A stretch of 64,000 nt of DNA from Archegozetes longisetosus (lineage: Eukaryota > Arthropoda > Arachnida > Sarcoptiformes > Trhypochthoniidae): the NCBI GenBank assembly GCA_018873245.2, contig JAEMBT020000002.1, positions 5,534,001-5,598,000 on the forward strand. Reading direction: 5' to 3'. Below, one piece after another: positions 35,450-49,050 of this stretch (positions are counted from its first letter, which is position 1; every line of letters starts with the position of its first letter). Under the pieces are notes generated by a model. That model did not search any database and was not told the DNA's origin. It worked only from the letters and a program-made list of their open reading frames with translations. Both the position numbers and the translations under genes were made by a program.

Positions 35450-36890
35450 TGGAAATTCTGATATCTGCGAAATATACAAAAGCACAGTACTAGAGCCATA
35501 ATTGTTAGAACAATAATAACAAGAGTAACAACTACTAGATGAGTGAATAAAATATTTACAACCACTTATAAACGACTCCGTTTTCTCACTAAATTCTTAA
35601 TATTTAGGAATTTGACATGATTTCTTTAGCGTATAATCAATCATTTGGTGTATCTAATAGTACGTAAGTAGGAAATCAAAAAACCTTTCTAAGATGATCT
35701 ATAACTTATGAATATAAAATAAACTAACTTTAGCTACGAATAAGATTATTACTCATATTATGTTTTTTAATTACTGTAATTGAGTAATGTTATAATTTGA
35801 CCCTATAAAATCAATTTCAATTTCTGTCTCGTCCCTCTTATCCTATCCAAACGCATCAGAGATTAATCCGGGATCTATGCATAACTTTTTCGACCGACTA
35901 TACACTTCAATACTATTAATATCCTGTTCAAAGTTAAAAACAAGTCTCATATTGAATTGATCACCATAAGTGGAAATTGAATAAATTTTTCCAAAAATCT
36001 CTAAGGTCGATATGCACAAGTCGAGACTCAACTAAAACTGTTTTAAACATTAGTTGTGTAATGAGTTTTAAAACGCGTTTTAGGTTTTAAGTCAGTTTTG
36101 AGACTTAAAACCGATTTAAATAGAGTTGTGCATACAGGTCTAAAAGATTTGATTCTTATAAATATGAATGGATCATTAATACATAAATAAAGCTCTCTTA
36201 CCTTTAATGTTAATACTATAGTGTTCTCTATTATCAAATGATACCAATAAGAATAGTTTAGTGTCAAACTAAAAAACTTTGATTAGCCCTAATATTTATT
36301 GGTTTGTTGTTCTCGTTGCTCCACTTGAACCAGAAAATTAATTCCTTTTGTGCATCTATTTTAATGTCAGTCATTCTGTCTTCTGTTTTGGAGATAATAG
36401 TTACACTCTTTGTAGAATTTGTTATGTTGGCAGCTATCACACGCGTATAGATTATATAGTAATAATAGACTGACGAATCGATATACTCTGAACGTAGAGA
36501 TATTTCCGTCACTGGAATCTTTAACATGATTGATGAGAAAGCGATCGTTATCTATTATTAGTTGAGGTTTATTGATTATGTGGTTTCACAAAATTAGAGT
36601 ATATTCTTTGTCGATGCATTTGTCGACAAAATTAATAGCGTTAACTAAGTTATAGGGGATTTGTTAGACTTAATTCACATCATAAATGAAGTGTGAATAC
36701 TATTTTTATATAGACAATTATTGTATCTCGGCTGCCAATAGATATTAATAACAATGTTTAAATTTTGATTATCAATAGACTGAAGTGAATAATTAATAAC
36801 TACTAATAATATTAAAAGTGCTTTTGTCGAAAATAAAATCATCCTCATTTTAAAAATGCAACCGAGTTTGTATGAGTTCATAAGCAATAC
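35450..36890 (-). pseudogene. Fragmentary YWTD/EGF relic (copy C), mosaic
   Basis: Pieces remain in order but in different frames: a first-exon start near 36887 (ILFSTKALLILLVVINYSLQ, like copy E), propeller parts at 36264-36527 (DIKIDAQKELIFWFKWSNEN, like copy E), then 35843-36240 resembling copy B (IYSISTYGDQFNMRL). Last is a membrane-exon relic at 35450-35656 beginning at an old acceptor before ATACACCAAATG. The mixture of B-like and E-like pieces suggests unequal recombination or gene conversion between family members. No open frame spans the gene. Confidence 0.6.
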
Positions 36891-39800
36891 AATTCAATAC
36901 GACTTAAATATCGTAGGTGTAATTATTGCAACTCCAAGTATAGAAACGAGATAAAAAAATGAATTTCCAAGGTTATCTACTAACAGTACTCCAACTATTT
37001 CGGTTCGCGACTCATAAGAAACTTGGAAAAAATATTGGATTTTCATAAAATTTAACTTTTAGCTTTGTAGTTTGCTGTAGCTCTGGGAGGTAAGATAAGT
37101 TGAGGTAACTTTGGTAAGTTGAAGCAGATTGCTGAACACCAAATATACGAACACCAAATATAAGCTTCAAAGCCAGCAACTGGTTGGGCAACATTTTGGA
37201 ACATTCAGGCTAGAAATGATTGTAATACTTGTTTAAAGTAATGGTTCCCAAACTTTTATCTTGTGGACCACCTGAACGATACACTTAACAATACTTAAAT
37301 ACTTGTAATAATTCGTCAAGTCCGAAAATGACTCATTAAGAAATCTAACGACATGACTCCTAATACTTTTTAAAATAGTTCTGCGGCCCATCATTTGAGA
37401 GGCCTTTGTTTAAAGGATTGTGCAATAGCAATAGGTTCGCGATTACTTGGACAGCAACGGCTGATTCTATTCACGAGCTATCAGCGAGATAGATATTTTA
37501 TTATTTGCAGTATTCAATGATAAGCCTACGAATAAAGTGAATAAAAGGCATAATTTCAAATTTTTTAAAAATGAAAAGTGTTTAAAAAATGTTTTCAACA
37601 CATTAGACTTCAAATTTCATGCAGAGCTTTTTTAATGTACGCTGCATTATTAGCTATTTCAAGCTATTTGATTGGTAGTTTTCCTTGAATTAAAAGTACA
37701 ACTTTTATAATGGGAGTAAAGAGCACAATAAACAAGAACAAACACATATGCAATTGTAAATATTATAACTATGTATAATTATCACTGTAAAGTTTTCCAT
37801 TTCAGGGTTTCACTGTATTTTTTATATGCGTCGGACTATAAGAAAAGCTCTGTATTCGAAGTATTTGTAATTTATTATTAGAGAAAAATAGAGATGTTGT
37901 AATGTAAAGACCTCATGACTTAAGATTAGGGTGACTACCTCTAGCTTATCTCATGACGGGACAAAAATATCAAAGGGGGATCCTTACATTTTTAAAACGA
38001 AAAATGTCTCTTTTATTAGTCATTACAAATATTTAAGTACCAAACAATACATTCTAATATTAAAACATTGATAATTATTAGCCATGGTTGATTTCAAAGG
38101 TATATTTTGTTACAAATGGTACCTTTCAAAAGTTATTCAAAAGTAAGAAATATTGATTTATATCAGATTCAATTCAAGGCAGATAAGATTAATTCAATAA
38201 CTTTTGGTTTTAAACCATAGGTATTCAAAACATCAAACTGGGTTTATTAATTCCTTATCATTTTTTAAATAAATCCAATGTATAAATTTCTAAGAAATGT
38301 TCTGAATACATTTTTCAAAATGAAAGTTGAAAAACGGGACAACTAATTATCCCATCGAGATATTTAGGTCTGACGGGATTTCTGTCTTTTATCTTTAAAA
38401 AGACAGGGCGGGTGGTCACCCAACTTAAGAGAGAAACATGTTTCCGAAAGTAAAAGTAGTGATGGCTTTAATAAATCTACTTTTAAACTGATTGATTTAT
38501 TCTCAAGTACAACAAATTAGAGTACGTAAATATGGTTTTCATCGATATATTTAGAATGAGGTTTCAGTTTACTCTACAAAATATTACTAAACTTGATAAC
38601 TGTGAACCACACTATGGTTTTTAAAAGATCAATCTTTTGAAAGAAATAAAATATGATAATGTGATCTGTAATTATAATTAACTTTTATAAATATCAAGGA
38701 AAAAAATTCATTTTATGCTTTTGAAGAAGATACCCACAATATGTTAAAATGCCATACGTATAGACTGAATTTTACGAATGAGAATGCCATCCAATTTGTG
38801 AGTTGGTTTTCTATGAATCATTGTTTTATCTAATAATCAAAAACAATTGAAGTCGAAAGTACAATACAAGATAAAGTCCAAAGTTAATTTATGAAATAAG
38901 ATCAGAAATACAAACACCACGATAACAAAAGAATACTCAGTTTTGTTTAAATGTTACATAAGAAAATTTTGATGTTATAGTAAAGCAATTTATAGCATAA
39001 TCTCCTCATAGCAGGAATTCAGCGTATTAACTGGCTTAGACTTAACTTTTGAGATTTGCTTTTGATATAACCAATACAATCATTTTTAATAACTTTTATT
39101 TTTTATAAATCTTAATAATTGATAATAGAAATTGGGAACTAATTGATTCATATATTTGTTTTATTAAATTTGCTCTATTAGATGGAAGTAAAGTCGAAGA
39201 AAGATATGGAATTCCTTCCATTTTAATTTTAATACTTGCAATAAAGTAAATGGAAGGAAAATATTGTTTAATAAAATCTTTTCCGTTAATTATATTGAGC
39301 TTTAGTTAACTTTTATATGAAATTACTTTTTAATAAAAATTGATAATAAATAAAATCTTAAAAATGAATATCAAATAAGAGTAACAAATTTTATTTCTAG
39401 TTGCCAGAAGGGAGATTTACAAAACTTATTTATTGAATGGATATCGAACGAATTAGAACAAATCACATGAGTGTTTAAGCGATTGTGTCACCTCATATGA
39501 AAGTCGAACGATAAAGTGTTCGTCAAACTGCGCACTAAAAAAGCAAGTAAAGTCAATAACAAATAAGCCAAATATCACTTGTGATTTAGTATATTGATGC
39601 AGATATTGAGAAAGCAGACAAATAAACTTATTCCAAGCGTATTAATAACATTTTCTATCAATATTAACTGTTTCTTACATCGAGCAAATCGATTTAAATT
39701 TACTTTTTGCCAACCCTTCAATAATCTTATTGTCGATTGGAAAACTTCCTTAACTTACATTTATATCTAATATATTAAATGATACTCATTTTCATTAAAA

Positions 39801-40770
39801 ATAAGAGATAGTCTTATAGTATCAACATTAAAAAGATTGACATCCTTAATCACATAAAATAAAATGTGATAAAATGTATTTCAAAAACTTCAATTCAAAG
39901 TTTTGGAAACAAATTCAAGCCTTTTGTGAATTCGAAGTGTTTTAATTGTGTTATTACTTATAACTTTATATAAAATTAGAAATAAATTAAGTTTCTCAAT
40001 GAATGTTGAAGTTTTCTAATGTTTAGGAATACATTTATTACAAACATACTGATCAATAACTTAATAAGTATTAAGTTAAGTTTAAAGATCTTCACTATAA
40101 CCATTTAAAAGTGTATTATGCTTATAGAATCAGCTAAACATCGATTTTAGTGCAAACGATTAGTTGAAGTTTTTGGTATAAAATGAGAATTTAAGATAAT
40201 ATTGTAAAAATATCCTTTTAATGAATTATCGTTAAAGTAAAAAATCAATACTTTACTTTGTTCTGACGTCCATCGATATCAATAAAGTGCAAATAACTAT
40301 GAGAAAGTCTCAATGGTGACTTTTGGGAACAATTAAACTTAAAAAATTACGAATTGATAATAAATCTTAGGTTAATACGATAATAAAAGTTGATTAGTGT
40401 TGTGCGAAAAATAATATATTCAGTGCTATTGAAAAAATGAACTATTTTAAATCAAAGTCAGATAATGACCAGCAAAATGATTAATTGAAATCAATTTTAA
40501 TACCAGCTGAAGTCTCGTTGAGACTTGTACCTGATTCTTAAAGAACTAAGATAATCATATGTTATGGTAAAACAAAGATAAAATAGTCCAAAATTTTCCA
40601 AGTTTACACAAGTTTGTAAATAGCATTTTAGGATTACATCAAGTTAAAAGCTCAAAACTAAGAAATAAAACCTTCAAAAATAGAAATCAAACTAGATATG
40701 AGAGGACCTCATCAGAACATTCATATAATTATATCATTAAATTTTGAAGCACAAGGATTTGAGGTGGATT
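36891..40770. other. Long AT-rich spacer between YWTD copies
   Basis: No gene was recognised. It contains the MITE at 37917-38428. The part at about 38750-39080 resembles 49960-52170, as expected if spacers were duplicated along with the genes. A short hairpin around 39211-39262 (TTCCATTT/AAATGGAA) is present. Confidence 0.45.
37917..38428. mobile_element. MITE with GGGTGAC-type ends, possible piggyBac-like TTAA target
   Basis: Ends read CTTAAGATTAGGGTGACTACC and, inverted, CTTAAGTTGGGTGACCACCC. If TTAA is the duplicated target, the repeats start GATTAGGGTGAC/GTTGGGTGAC. There is no coding content. The class assignment rests only on TTAA. Confidence 0.5.
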
Positions 40771-41857
40771 CTATAGATCAATCATTCTTCGCATCTAATA
40801 AAACAGAAGAAAATTAGAGAAACCTCTAAAATAGTTCAACTGAGTGAAAACTTACGCTATCGTTGCGTAATAAATAATTCGTCGTGTTGAGAGCTGGAGG
40901 ACAAACACAAGCATATCTTCTTTGAGCAGAAGGTATACAAAGATAAGAACAATAGTTATTATAAAAATTATGAGTCTAGAGTTTTCTCAGAGGATTATAC
41001 ACTTTAACGCTATCAATATCGTGTTCCGAAATGAGAGCGCGTCTCAGATTGAGTAGACTACCGTTAGTAGGAATTGAGTAAACTTTTTTCCAAAAATTCC
41101 AGAAGATTTGATTCTTATAAATATCAATAGATCGAGTATACTGGAACAAATCTCTCCTATCTTTAATGATGATCCTGTAGTTTCCTTTATAATCAATTGA
41201 TGCCAATAGGAATAGTTTAGTATCAATTAAATAAATCTTCTGTGTTATAAAATCGATAGTAAAACTTGTGGGCTCTTTTAAGTAAACGTTTTCTAATATG
41301 TTATATCGATTTGTTCCATCTTGATTTGCAGATATGAGCTGAGCCATTTCACCATCATCCCATTGAGTGTAAAATATCAAACCACTAATAGGATCAACTT
41401 TAATGTCTCCAACATTTCGTTTAGTATCATTGATGATAGTTTTAAATTTTGTTGGATTTGTTACATCAACCACTATTATCTGTTTTTTATTGCGTATTTT
41501 ATAGTAAATAAGATCATGAACTGGGTCCAGAGTAAATTTCGAAACTTCACTCTCAACAATGACTTCAACTTTTTCGATCTCAATTATGGTATCATATTGT
41601 AAATCAAAGTTTGCTCTTTTGATGGCATCATTTTCTTGAAACACTATATATTTCTCACTCTGACTATATTCAATTGATTTTATACTGGAACTACTGTTAT
41701 AAATTAGATTAAATTTTTGATCTAATTCATAATCATCACGAATAACGATAGTTGAAATGCCATAATCATAAAGACTTAAAAAAAGTTTTGGACCATAATT
41801 ATAGAATGAACTTAATATGTATAGAATTGAAATTAAACTTAAAAAATATACAATCAT
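40771..41857 (-). pseudogene. YWTD/EGF membrane protein copy D, nonsense-interrupted
   Basis: The first exon (40856-41857) is very close to copy B, with a signal peptide (MIVYFLSLISILYILSS) and a full propeller. A TAG at 40976-40978 ends the frame just before the EGF module. The EGF sequence continues in the same frame beyond the stop (YCSYLCIPSAQRRYACVC) but its first cysteine is lost. The splice donor (AGC-GTAAGT) is kept, but the next exon reaches a stop after seven codons (MRRMIDL) and no membrane segment follows. It could still make a 293-residue secreted propeller. Loss seems recent because the propeller frame is intact. Confidence 0.75.
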
Positions 41858-43035
41858 GTTTTATATGAAATTAAGTTAGGTTGAGAGCAATAGTGAAGTA
41901 TTTTTATACGAATCTATAGCTTTCATTCAATTAAATTGACTTATATTGTTCCTACTGGCCTTTTTATACCGTTACTCGCTAGCTACCCTTATCTTATATC
42001 TTGTCATAAGAAATCTCACTTTTATAACACCTAGCTGTTAAGAAATGATTTAAGAAACTAAGTAAGTATAAGTAGCAAGTATAATAGTAAGTGTAGTAAG
42101 TATAACAACATTTTGTTAACTTTATCATTATTTAAATTAGACTATCTAAATAAATTTCAGTTGGTTTACTTAATTATGATTCACTCTCCTCTGAATCTGA
42201 TATTTTTGAAACAATAGACAATAAAATGCTTGTATTTCTTATACTTAAAGGTTGCCTCAGTTTTGAAGTATTTAATTACATGATTTCACATATTTGTGAA
42301 ATACTGTTAGACTTAATACTGTTTATATACAATACTTTTAAAGTTGTTTTATTTTCGGATCCAATCGGAAAGATTCGACCCGAATCCGAGAATTTAGGCT
42401 TAGATCTGGTCCGAATTTGGTCCGATCCGATACGATTGAGGCCTCTACCTCTAGTAACCGCAGAAAGCTAAGCATGAGCTGAAATTAATCTGAATTTTAA
42501 CGGTTTTACTATCAAGATTGATAAGTTTTTATAATATTTTTAAAGTTTTGGATAATGTTTACAGGAGGTTTAAATTTTTATTCATTAATTTTTCTCTATA
42601 GCTAGAAATTTATTTGCAGATAAACCTTCAAACTACTAGCATTTTGAAGGTCAATTTATGTTGTGACACAAGGTGAAAATATTTTGCTTATAACTTTTTA
42701 CTAGTTATTTTGTTAAGCTTTAACAAATTTTATTTGATATGAAGTCAATTAGAATTGAAAATTATGCAATAGACACTAGAACGAAAGCGCAAAATTAAAA
42801 AGCGTCCTAGTTTATTTTTATATTTAGTAGTTTATAGGACAATGTCGATAAGCTGTCATTTAAACAAAATTAGAAATTGGAGAACACAATGCGAAAGAAA
42901 GTATCTCCCTATTTCAATACCGTAAAAAAGAGGCATAAAACTGTTATTCGCTGAATTTAAAATAGGTTGTCTCATTATATTTAAACTATAATGTGTCTAT
43001 GCATTCATATAAAATATTTGAACTATGAGAAAGTA
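41858..43035. other. Spacer with low-complexity patches, no gene
   Basis: It contains a run of GTAAGTATA-like units at 42061-42108 and a short GC-richer GGTCCGATCCGAT-type patch at about 42355-42445, probably an old repeat end. No coding sequence was supported. Confidence 0.4.
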
Positions 43036-44317
43036 CAGGGGATTTGTTTTGTTTTTAGCCTTTTTTTACATATTATTGGGCAGCTATTATGTGTGCAGGC
43101 CCTTAAAGCGCATGAGGTTTTCCAATGCACTCAAAAGATTAAAATAAGACGCAATTAAACTCATTCGCCTAAAGATTTCGAAATTTTTATCGTCAGAACA
43201 TAAAGAGGCTATTAAAAACTTTTCCAGACTTGATTATTCCTCTCCAGCTATTGTTAGGGAGCTGAAGAAGGGAACACTGTGTGTAAGTCTACGGTAAACA
43301 ATGTCCGTGGAGACAAAGGAATCCGGTGGAAGTCAATCTCTGAAGAGAAAGGAATCCCGAATTTTAACAAACCCAAAACTGAGAGGACTACGGCTGTTGT
43401 AAAATAATGAAGAAAATGGTCACTAGTAAGAACCCCGCGAACTATGAAATGATAAAACTCAAAACAGGACTGAGTACCGGAAGTGTATCCAATGTCGTTC
43501 ATAAAGATCTCGCTCTAATTGCAAGAAAAAAGTCAAAGGTTCGTCAGTTTACGCATCGGCACAAAGAGAACAGGAAGACTAACTGTCGTAAATTGTATGA
43601 ACGTCATCTGGCGGGTGGCAGGTTTGAGATTGTGGTCACTTTAGACGAAGCGTTTGTGAATCTAAGTGACTGTAACCATAAGTCGAAAATGTTTTCTTAA
43701 ACGAGGAGAACCGCTTCCCGCCAATTGGGTCGTAGAGAAGGCCGAAAGTTTTCAAAAAGGGTTTATGGTGATTGGAATAATCACCGTCCGCGGCGTCCTT
43801 CCTCTTCTTCGAGTTCCACCAAAAGCCAAGATATGCGCCGAATACTATATAGAACATGTTCTGGATCCGCTGTATAGTGAATATCTCCCTAGCCTCTACC
43901 CAGCAGAGGTCAATAGCTTTTCTTCATCATGATAAGGTTACATCGCACATAGCAAAGAAAACCATGGCTTGGCTCGAGAAGAAAATAGAAATCGAAGTCA
44001 AGTACATTCAGCCAAAAACATCCCTATCAAGACACCCGAAGGTAGTCCATTGGACTTTTAAGGCTTCGGTTCCCTAAAGCAACAGCTTTCAACCCGAAGA
44101 CCGTGCACTTTAGACCGAGTTTGGAAAGTTTCTCGCGCGGTATGGGTGGAAATTAGGCCAGAAATGACCGCAAAGGTTTTCAACAGCTAGAAACTCCATC
44201 TGCGTCTTATAGCGCGAGGAAATGGAGGTCATATAGAAGGGGTTAAAAAGTTACACAAAAAGCATTTAAGTATGTAGTTAATTTAATAGAATTGGCCAAA
44301 AACAAATGAAACCCCTG
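43036..44317 (+). mobile_element. Tc1/mariner-superfamily element, 1,282 bp, inactive
   Basis: Terminal repeats of about 26 bp (CAGGGGATTTGTTTTGTTTT and inverse CAGGGGTTTCATTTGTTTTT) are flanked by TA. The transposase is decayed across frames: an N-terminal helix-turn-helix region (LKTGLSTGSVSNVVHKDL), the first catalytic Asp in VTLDEAFVNL, RGEPLPANWVVEKAESFQKG, the second Asp in FLHHDKVTSHIAKKT, and a C-terminal LRLIARGNGGHIEG-like end. Several frameshifts and stops. The wording matches a mariner-like lineage common in arthropods rather than classical mariner. Confidence 0.8.
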
Positions 44318-46902
44318 TAAAAACTTATAAAGTAAACCGATTTATACGATAAAATTTCTTATAAAAATAACAACTCTTATAATAGAAAAGAAAGTCAATT
44401 AGTTTGTTAAACTTATTAGTTGGTTGAATAAAATGAATGAAATGATAAATTTTCTCGTCATGACTCCGTGACTGTTTCGTTAATTTTGACTTTTTAAACA
44501 TCAGATTAATTTCTAATAACTAGTTAAAGGTCTTAAGCCATTTATTAAACTACCGAAATTTATAGTATTTATTCAATTAAAGTCAAGGTTAAGCAATAGA
44601 TATCAGACTGATCCGCTCTTTGAATCTTTAATTACTACTAGTCTATAAAAGAGTCTTTCTTTTGCATTGAACTTCTCAATTACTCATAAGTAGATGTCCG
44701 TGTCTTTGAAATTCTTTTGACCGCCTGCACTCGCACCTTATTACACCCATACCCGACCGCGCTAGCAGTAAAAATAATCCAGATGATCCACAAAACCTCT
44801 AGATACTAGCAATTAAAAGTTATAATTGATTATTTTAAAATTTTGTTTCCTATTAAAGGTGAATTCGTTTTTAATAGTGGCAGAAAATTCATCAATTTTC
44901 ATTTTTCTTAATGTAAAGGCTTTCTTCTGTAAAAAATTATTTTTTTGTCATTCTTATTCATTTTAGATATGATAATTTTTAAAGTTTAGTATTGGAAAAT
45001 TACAATAGTTCATATATCGATATTATAGAATAATGAACAATAACTATATTGATATACTCTAGATTAATATAATTTTGTTAAACTTATAAAATCTGATTTT
45101 GAAACATACTAATCTTTATGAAAGTTGACAAAGAAGAGTCTCAATTACTGTAATGTCTATTACGCAAATCTCTATGGTTTTATTTCTTTACTAGTTAGTA
45201 TAGAAACAGATTTACTTTGAGAATATGCTTAACTAATGATAAATGCTTTCACGGAAATAATGACCCCATTTATTGGGAATATCCATGCTTAACAGTAGTA
45301 AAGTCAAATTGAAACTTAACGAGGGTATGAAAAAAATATTTTCAAACTTGCACTCGCTCTAAACCTACGAGTACCTGCGTATAACCATGGGTGTGTGTTT
45401 AAAACACTCTTCCACTCGTAAGTTAGATAATGCAAATAGTATAGGATCGTATGTTTAGCGTTTGCATCACCTCATCGAACCATATTCACGTGAGAACGAC
45501 TTAAATGTTCGTCACTCAACCAATGAATTCACAATTCTAATTATTTGATGTTTTTTATAGTAAATTTAGCTAACCATTTGAACATATCAACAGTTTAATT
45601 GTTAAGTAGTCTTTCTATCTCTACATCTATCTGTCATTCGCAGATGTTATTATTGAATTAAAAGTTTCATTATCTAATGTCATGCAAATGTTACAAATAA
45701 TAAAAATAATATTGTTTTATTAGACAAATAGGCACACGAGGGATAAGATTATCAATGATATCTCAAAGATATTTTAAATTAAAGTTTTCTCATTACAGAA
45801 GTGCATATACTCTATGATCACGTAAACATAAATAATTCATCTAATAAAGCTTTCAATCAAAATATACATTAGATAAATGATGATTTATACATTGAACAAC
45901 AAAATAGTTTTATTGATTATATTAATCAAATATGAAGCCATCGAAATAAGCTAAATTTTTGTATATGGAAGGAAACTTTTAATATAAATCCAATAGTTAC
46001 AAATATGATTTTCTTTATATAAGGTTTGGATAACTTATAATCAATTTTGTGATATGGGCTCAAATTTATTTAATTAAAATATGATTCCATTATGAATAAA
46101 AAATATGCTTAATAGCTCAGACGTATCATTGATGAACCTAACTCTAATTATAATTAATAGTACAAGTGCTAAATTTTTTAATTGTCAGTAATCTTACTAA
46201 CCGTTTGAAAAACTCAAAAGACAAAATATTTGAATACAGATATGCTAAAGTTCACAATAAAAGACATCAACGTAAAGGGAAACTCAACAACAAGATAAGT
46301 TGGTTAAAATAGGTGATGAGTCACAAAAAGATATCTAGTAAACTCGTAGAATGAGTTAAATCACCTGACTCTGAAATATCATCTGACTTATATTATCTGG
46401 ATTACAAAACTTATGAGAAAGCTTTAATTTTTTCATAAATTATTATTGGGCGTGAATAAATAAAACTTTAAGAATGAATTTAACAGAGTTATAAACAAAT
46501 TCTCTATTTTGAGAATCTAAAAATTCTAAACTGTAATAGTTTTATTAATCTATTAAACTATACAATATAAATATTAATTAAGTTTAGATAATTAAATAAT
46601 TAAAATGAAATAATTTGGGATAAAATGTCAATTTTTAAATGTTAAAAGTTATAAATAATAAATCAAATTGATTATATACATGATTTTTTAAACTTAAATC
46701 GTTGCTTATTCATTGAGACAAACGATCGAAGAGAGTAATCTGAAATACTTAACTAAATTATCTCGAAATTATACAGTTTAGCCAATTCCATATTGTTGAA
46801 TTTAATAATGATTCATTTTGCACTTGAGAATAATTTAATATTAAGATCTCTCAAAGATCATTAGAAGCAATTATACATAAATACTTGAAGTTTAACTTTT
46901 AT
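44318..46902. other. AT-rich spacer, no gene seen
   Basis: No supported frame, repeat or RNA gene. The part just below 46903 would be the 3' untranslated region of copy E. Confidence 0.4.
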
Positions 46903-49011
46903 TTATCGTAGCTTTTTCATCGGTACACACTGGTCATTATTTGAATCAGCTTCTAATTGTGCTGCCAATAAAAAAGTAATTTACTATTTAAATTTAGATT
47001 CGATTCCAAAATACTTACCATAAACCCTCCTTCGATATTTTCTAATCATATACGGACAGCATACGATTACTATAATTAGTACCAGAATGATAATTAAGAT
47101 AACAAGTTTAGACCAATGGTTAGAACTCTTTTTGTCATTAAAAGAGGGACTGTCGGTGGTTATATTTGTGTTTAATTCGACTGTTGAGTTGTTGTTAATC
47201 TGCAAAATATTTTTTATCGTTAAGACTTCTACTTTTTAAACAAAATTTGAGAACTTTTACTATAAAATTATCTTGAAATATTATACGTTAAATATTAATG
47301 AAATAAAAATATTAATCGCTCTCATCAACAAACCCCATTTTGATGCCATAAAACCCAGTATCTTTAGTCAAACTATACGATTTTTTACAATTTTCACATT
47401 GGAATATATATCCTATTTTACTGTTTCGCTTATAACGCGAATATATGACTTTATCTATACTTAAAAAATCAATTATAAAATTGTAAGTCATATAATTTAA
47501 ATAATTACTGTACAGTAGATACAATTTGTTTCAATTATTTCTGAAACTAATTTTTTATAACATATCCCAAACCATCAATAGTCAGACCCGTCATATTGTT
47601 TATGAAATGTGTATATGTCCGATAATGTTAGTTTTTCAATTGGTATATTCATTTCTTCAAAATTGATTTTAAAATATTTTTGTTAATAGCTATCGTATAT
47701 CTAAGATAGTGTAATACTTCGTGTGATTTGGTTTCATGCATTAACTCCCAGAGGATATGAACCTGCTTTTATTTTTATTTGTAACCGAAAGTGTATTGCA
47801 AGATAAGACATTGTAGGAACACTGAGGGAGTGTTGCCCTTACTTTTTTTTCATGTGTTGTATTGTAGGTTAGTGTTGAAGGTTGAGGTATTTGTGAATCT
47901 TGTAATAAGTACTCATCAGAATAAGTCTATTTGAAAATAAATTATCAATAATTTACAGATTTAATTCGCTAATCGATAAGGAACTTACATTATTTGAGGT
48001 GTAGTTCTTATTTATTTCTGATTCTCCAACACATTTATATTTTTGACCAGAAGGAAGACATAGACCTACACAATCATTATTAAGGCATCGATTCAGACCA
48101 ATTGGTTGTTTGGAAGGATCGAATACAGTCAAACAATCGATATCATTATCAGAATGAAAAACTCTTTTAGGTTTATTTTCTGGATCTCCATCAGTTAGAA
48201 TTAAGTATAAATTTTGACGAGAAGTCCAATAAAGACGATCTCCCGAAGTATCCATTGATTTAGCAAATCGCAAATGGTCAATTTGTTGACTATAAATGGT
48301 TTTACAATTTCCTGAGTAATCAGATGATGCTAGAATTTTTCTTATTTTGTCGATAAAGAACAGTTTTTGATTTCTTAAGTCAATAGCCAGAATTGGGACT
48401 TGTTTAAGCGTAAAATTCTTGAGTAATTCTCTGGAATTAGTACCATCTTGGTTGGCCCTGATAATTTTTGGCTTGTTGTTCTCATTGTCCCACATGGACC
48501 AGAAAATCAATCCTTCTTGGGAGTCTATTTTAATGTCAGTCACTTTACCCTTTGTTCTGGCAATAATAGTTGCACTCTTTTTAGGATTTGTTACGTTGAC
48601 AGCTTTTATATTCATATGGTTGATATCGTGATAATAGACCAACTGATGAATACAATCCAAACTAAATGCAGAGATATTGCCATCGATAAAATCTTTAACA
48701 TGGTTGATGAGAAAGCGATCGTTGTCTATTTTTAGTTGCCCTATTTTAATTATACGATTCTCCAAAAATAGAGCATATTCTCTATTAATACAATGTTCGA
48801 AAAAATTAATAGTATTAGTAGAGTTGTAGAGGATTTGTCTGGTTTGATTTATATAATAAACGAAGTGAGATTGAATACTATTTCTATAGACACAATAAAT
48901 ATATCTCGGCTGGTAATAATATGGATTTAAAATTTGATTATCATTAGATTGAACTGAATAGTTAACAAATCGTAAAAATATGAAAAGTACTGCTTTCCGA
49001 AATAAAGTCAT
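46903..49011 (-). CDS. YWTD/EGF-like single-pass membrane protein (copy E), three exons
   Basis: Exons 47989-49011, 47019-47199 and 46903-46961 (phases 0 and 1) give 420 residues. The chosen ATG gives a clean signal peptide (MTLFRKAVLFIFLRFVNYSV); an upstream in-frame ATG at 49048-49050 adds 13 residues. The propeller repeats are more divergent than in copies B/D/F (FSLDCIHQLVYYHDI, IKIDSQEGLIFWSMWDNEN, NQDGTNSRELL, SGDRLYWTS). The EGF-like module (RCLNNDCVGLCLPSGQKYKC) lacks the last pair of cysteines. A Thr/Asn/Ser stalk leads to the membrane segment (LVILIIILVLIIVIVCC) and a short basic tail ending PMKKLR. The second intron is 57 nt and the first 789 nt. It is the relative of the E-like pieces in relic C. 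Confidence 0.8.
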
Positions 49012-49050
49012 CTTTACATAACAGATAGGACGAAGTTTGTAAGAATTCAT

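Noticed and set aside
42061..42108. Cluster of GTAAGTATA motifs resembling splice donors
   Set aside because: It is a simple tandem repeat with no exon nearby.
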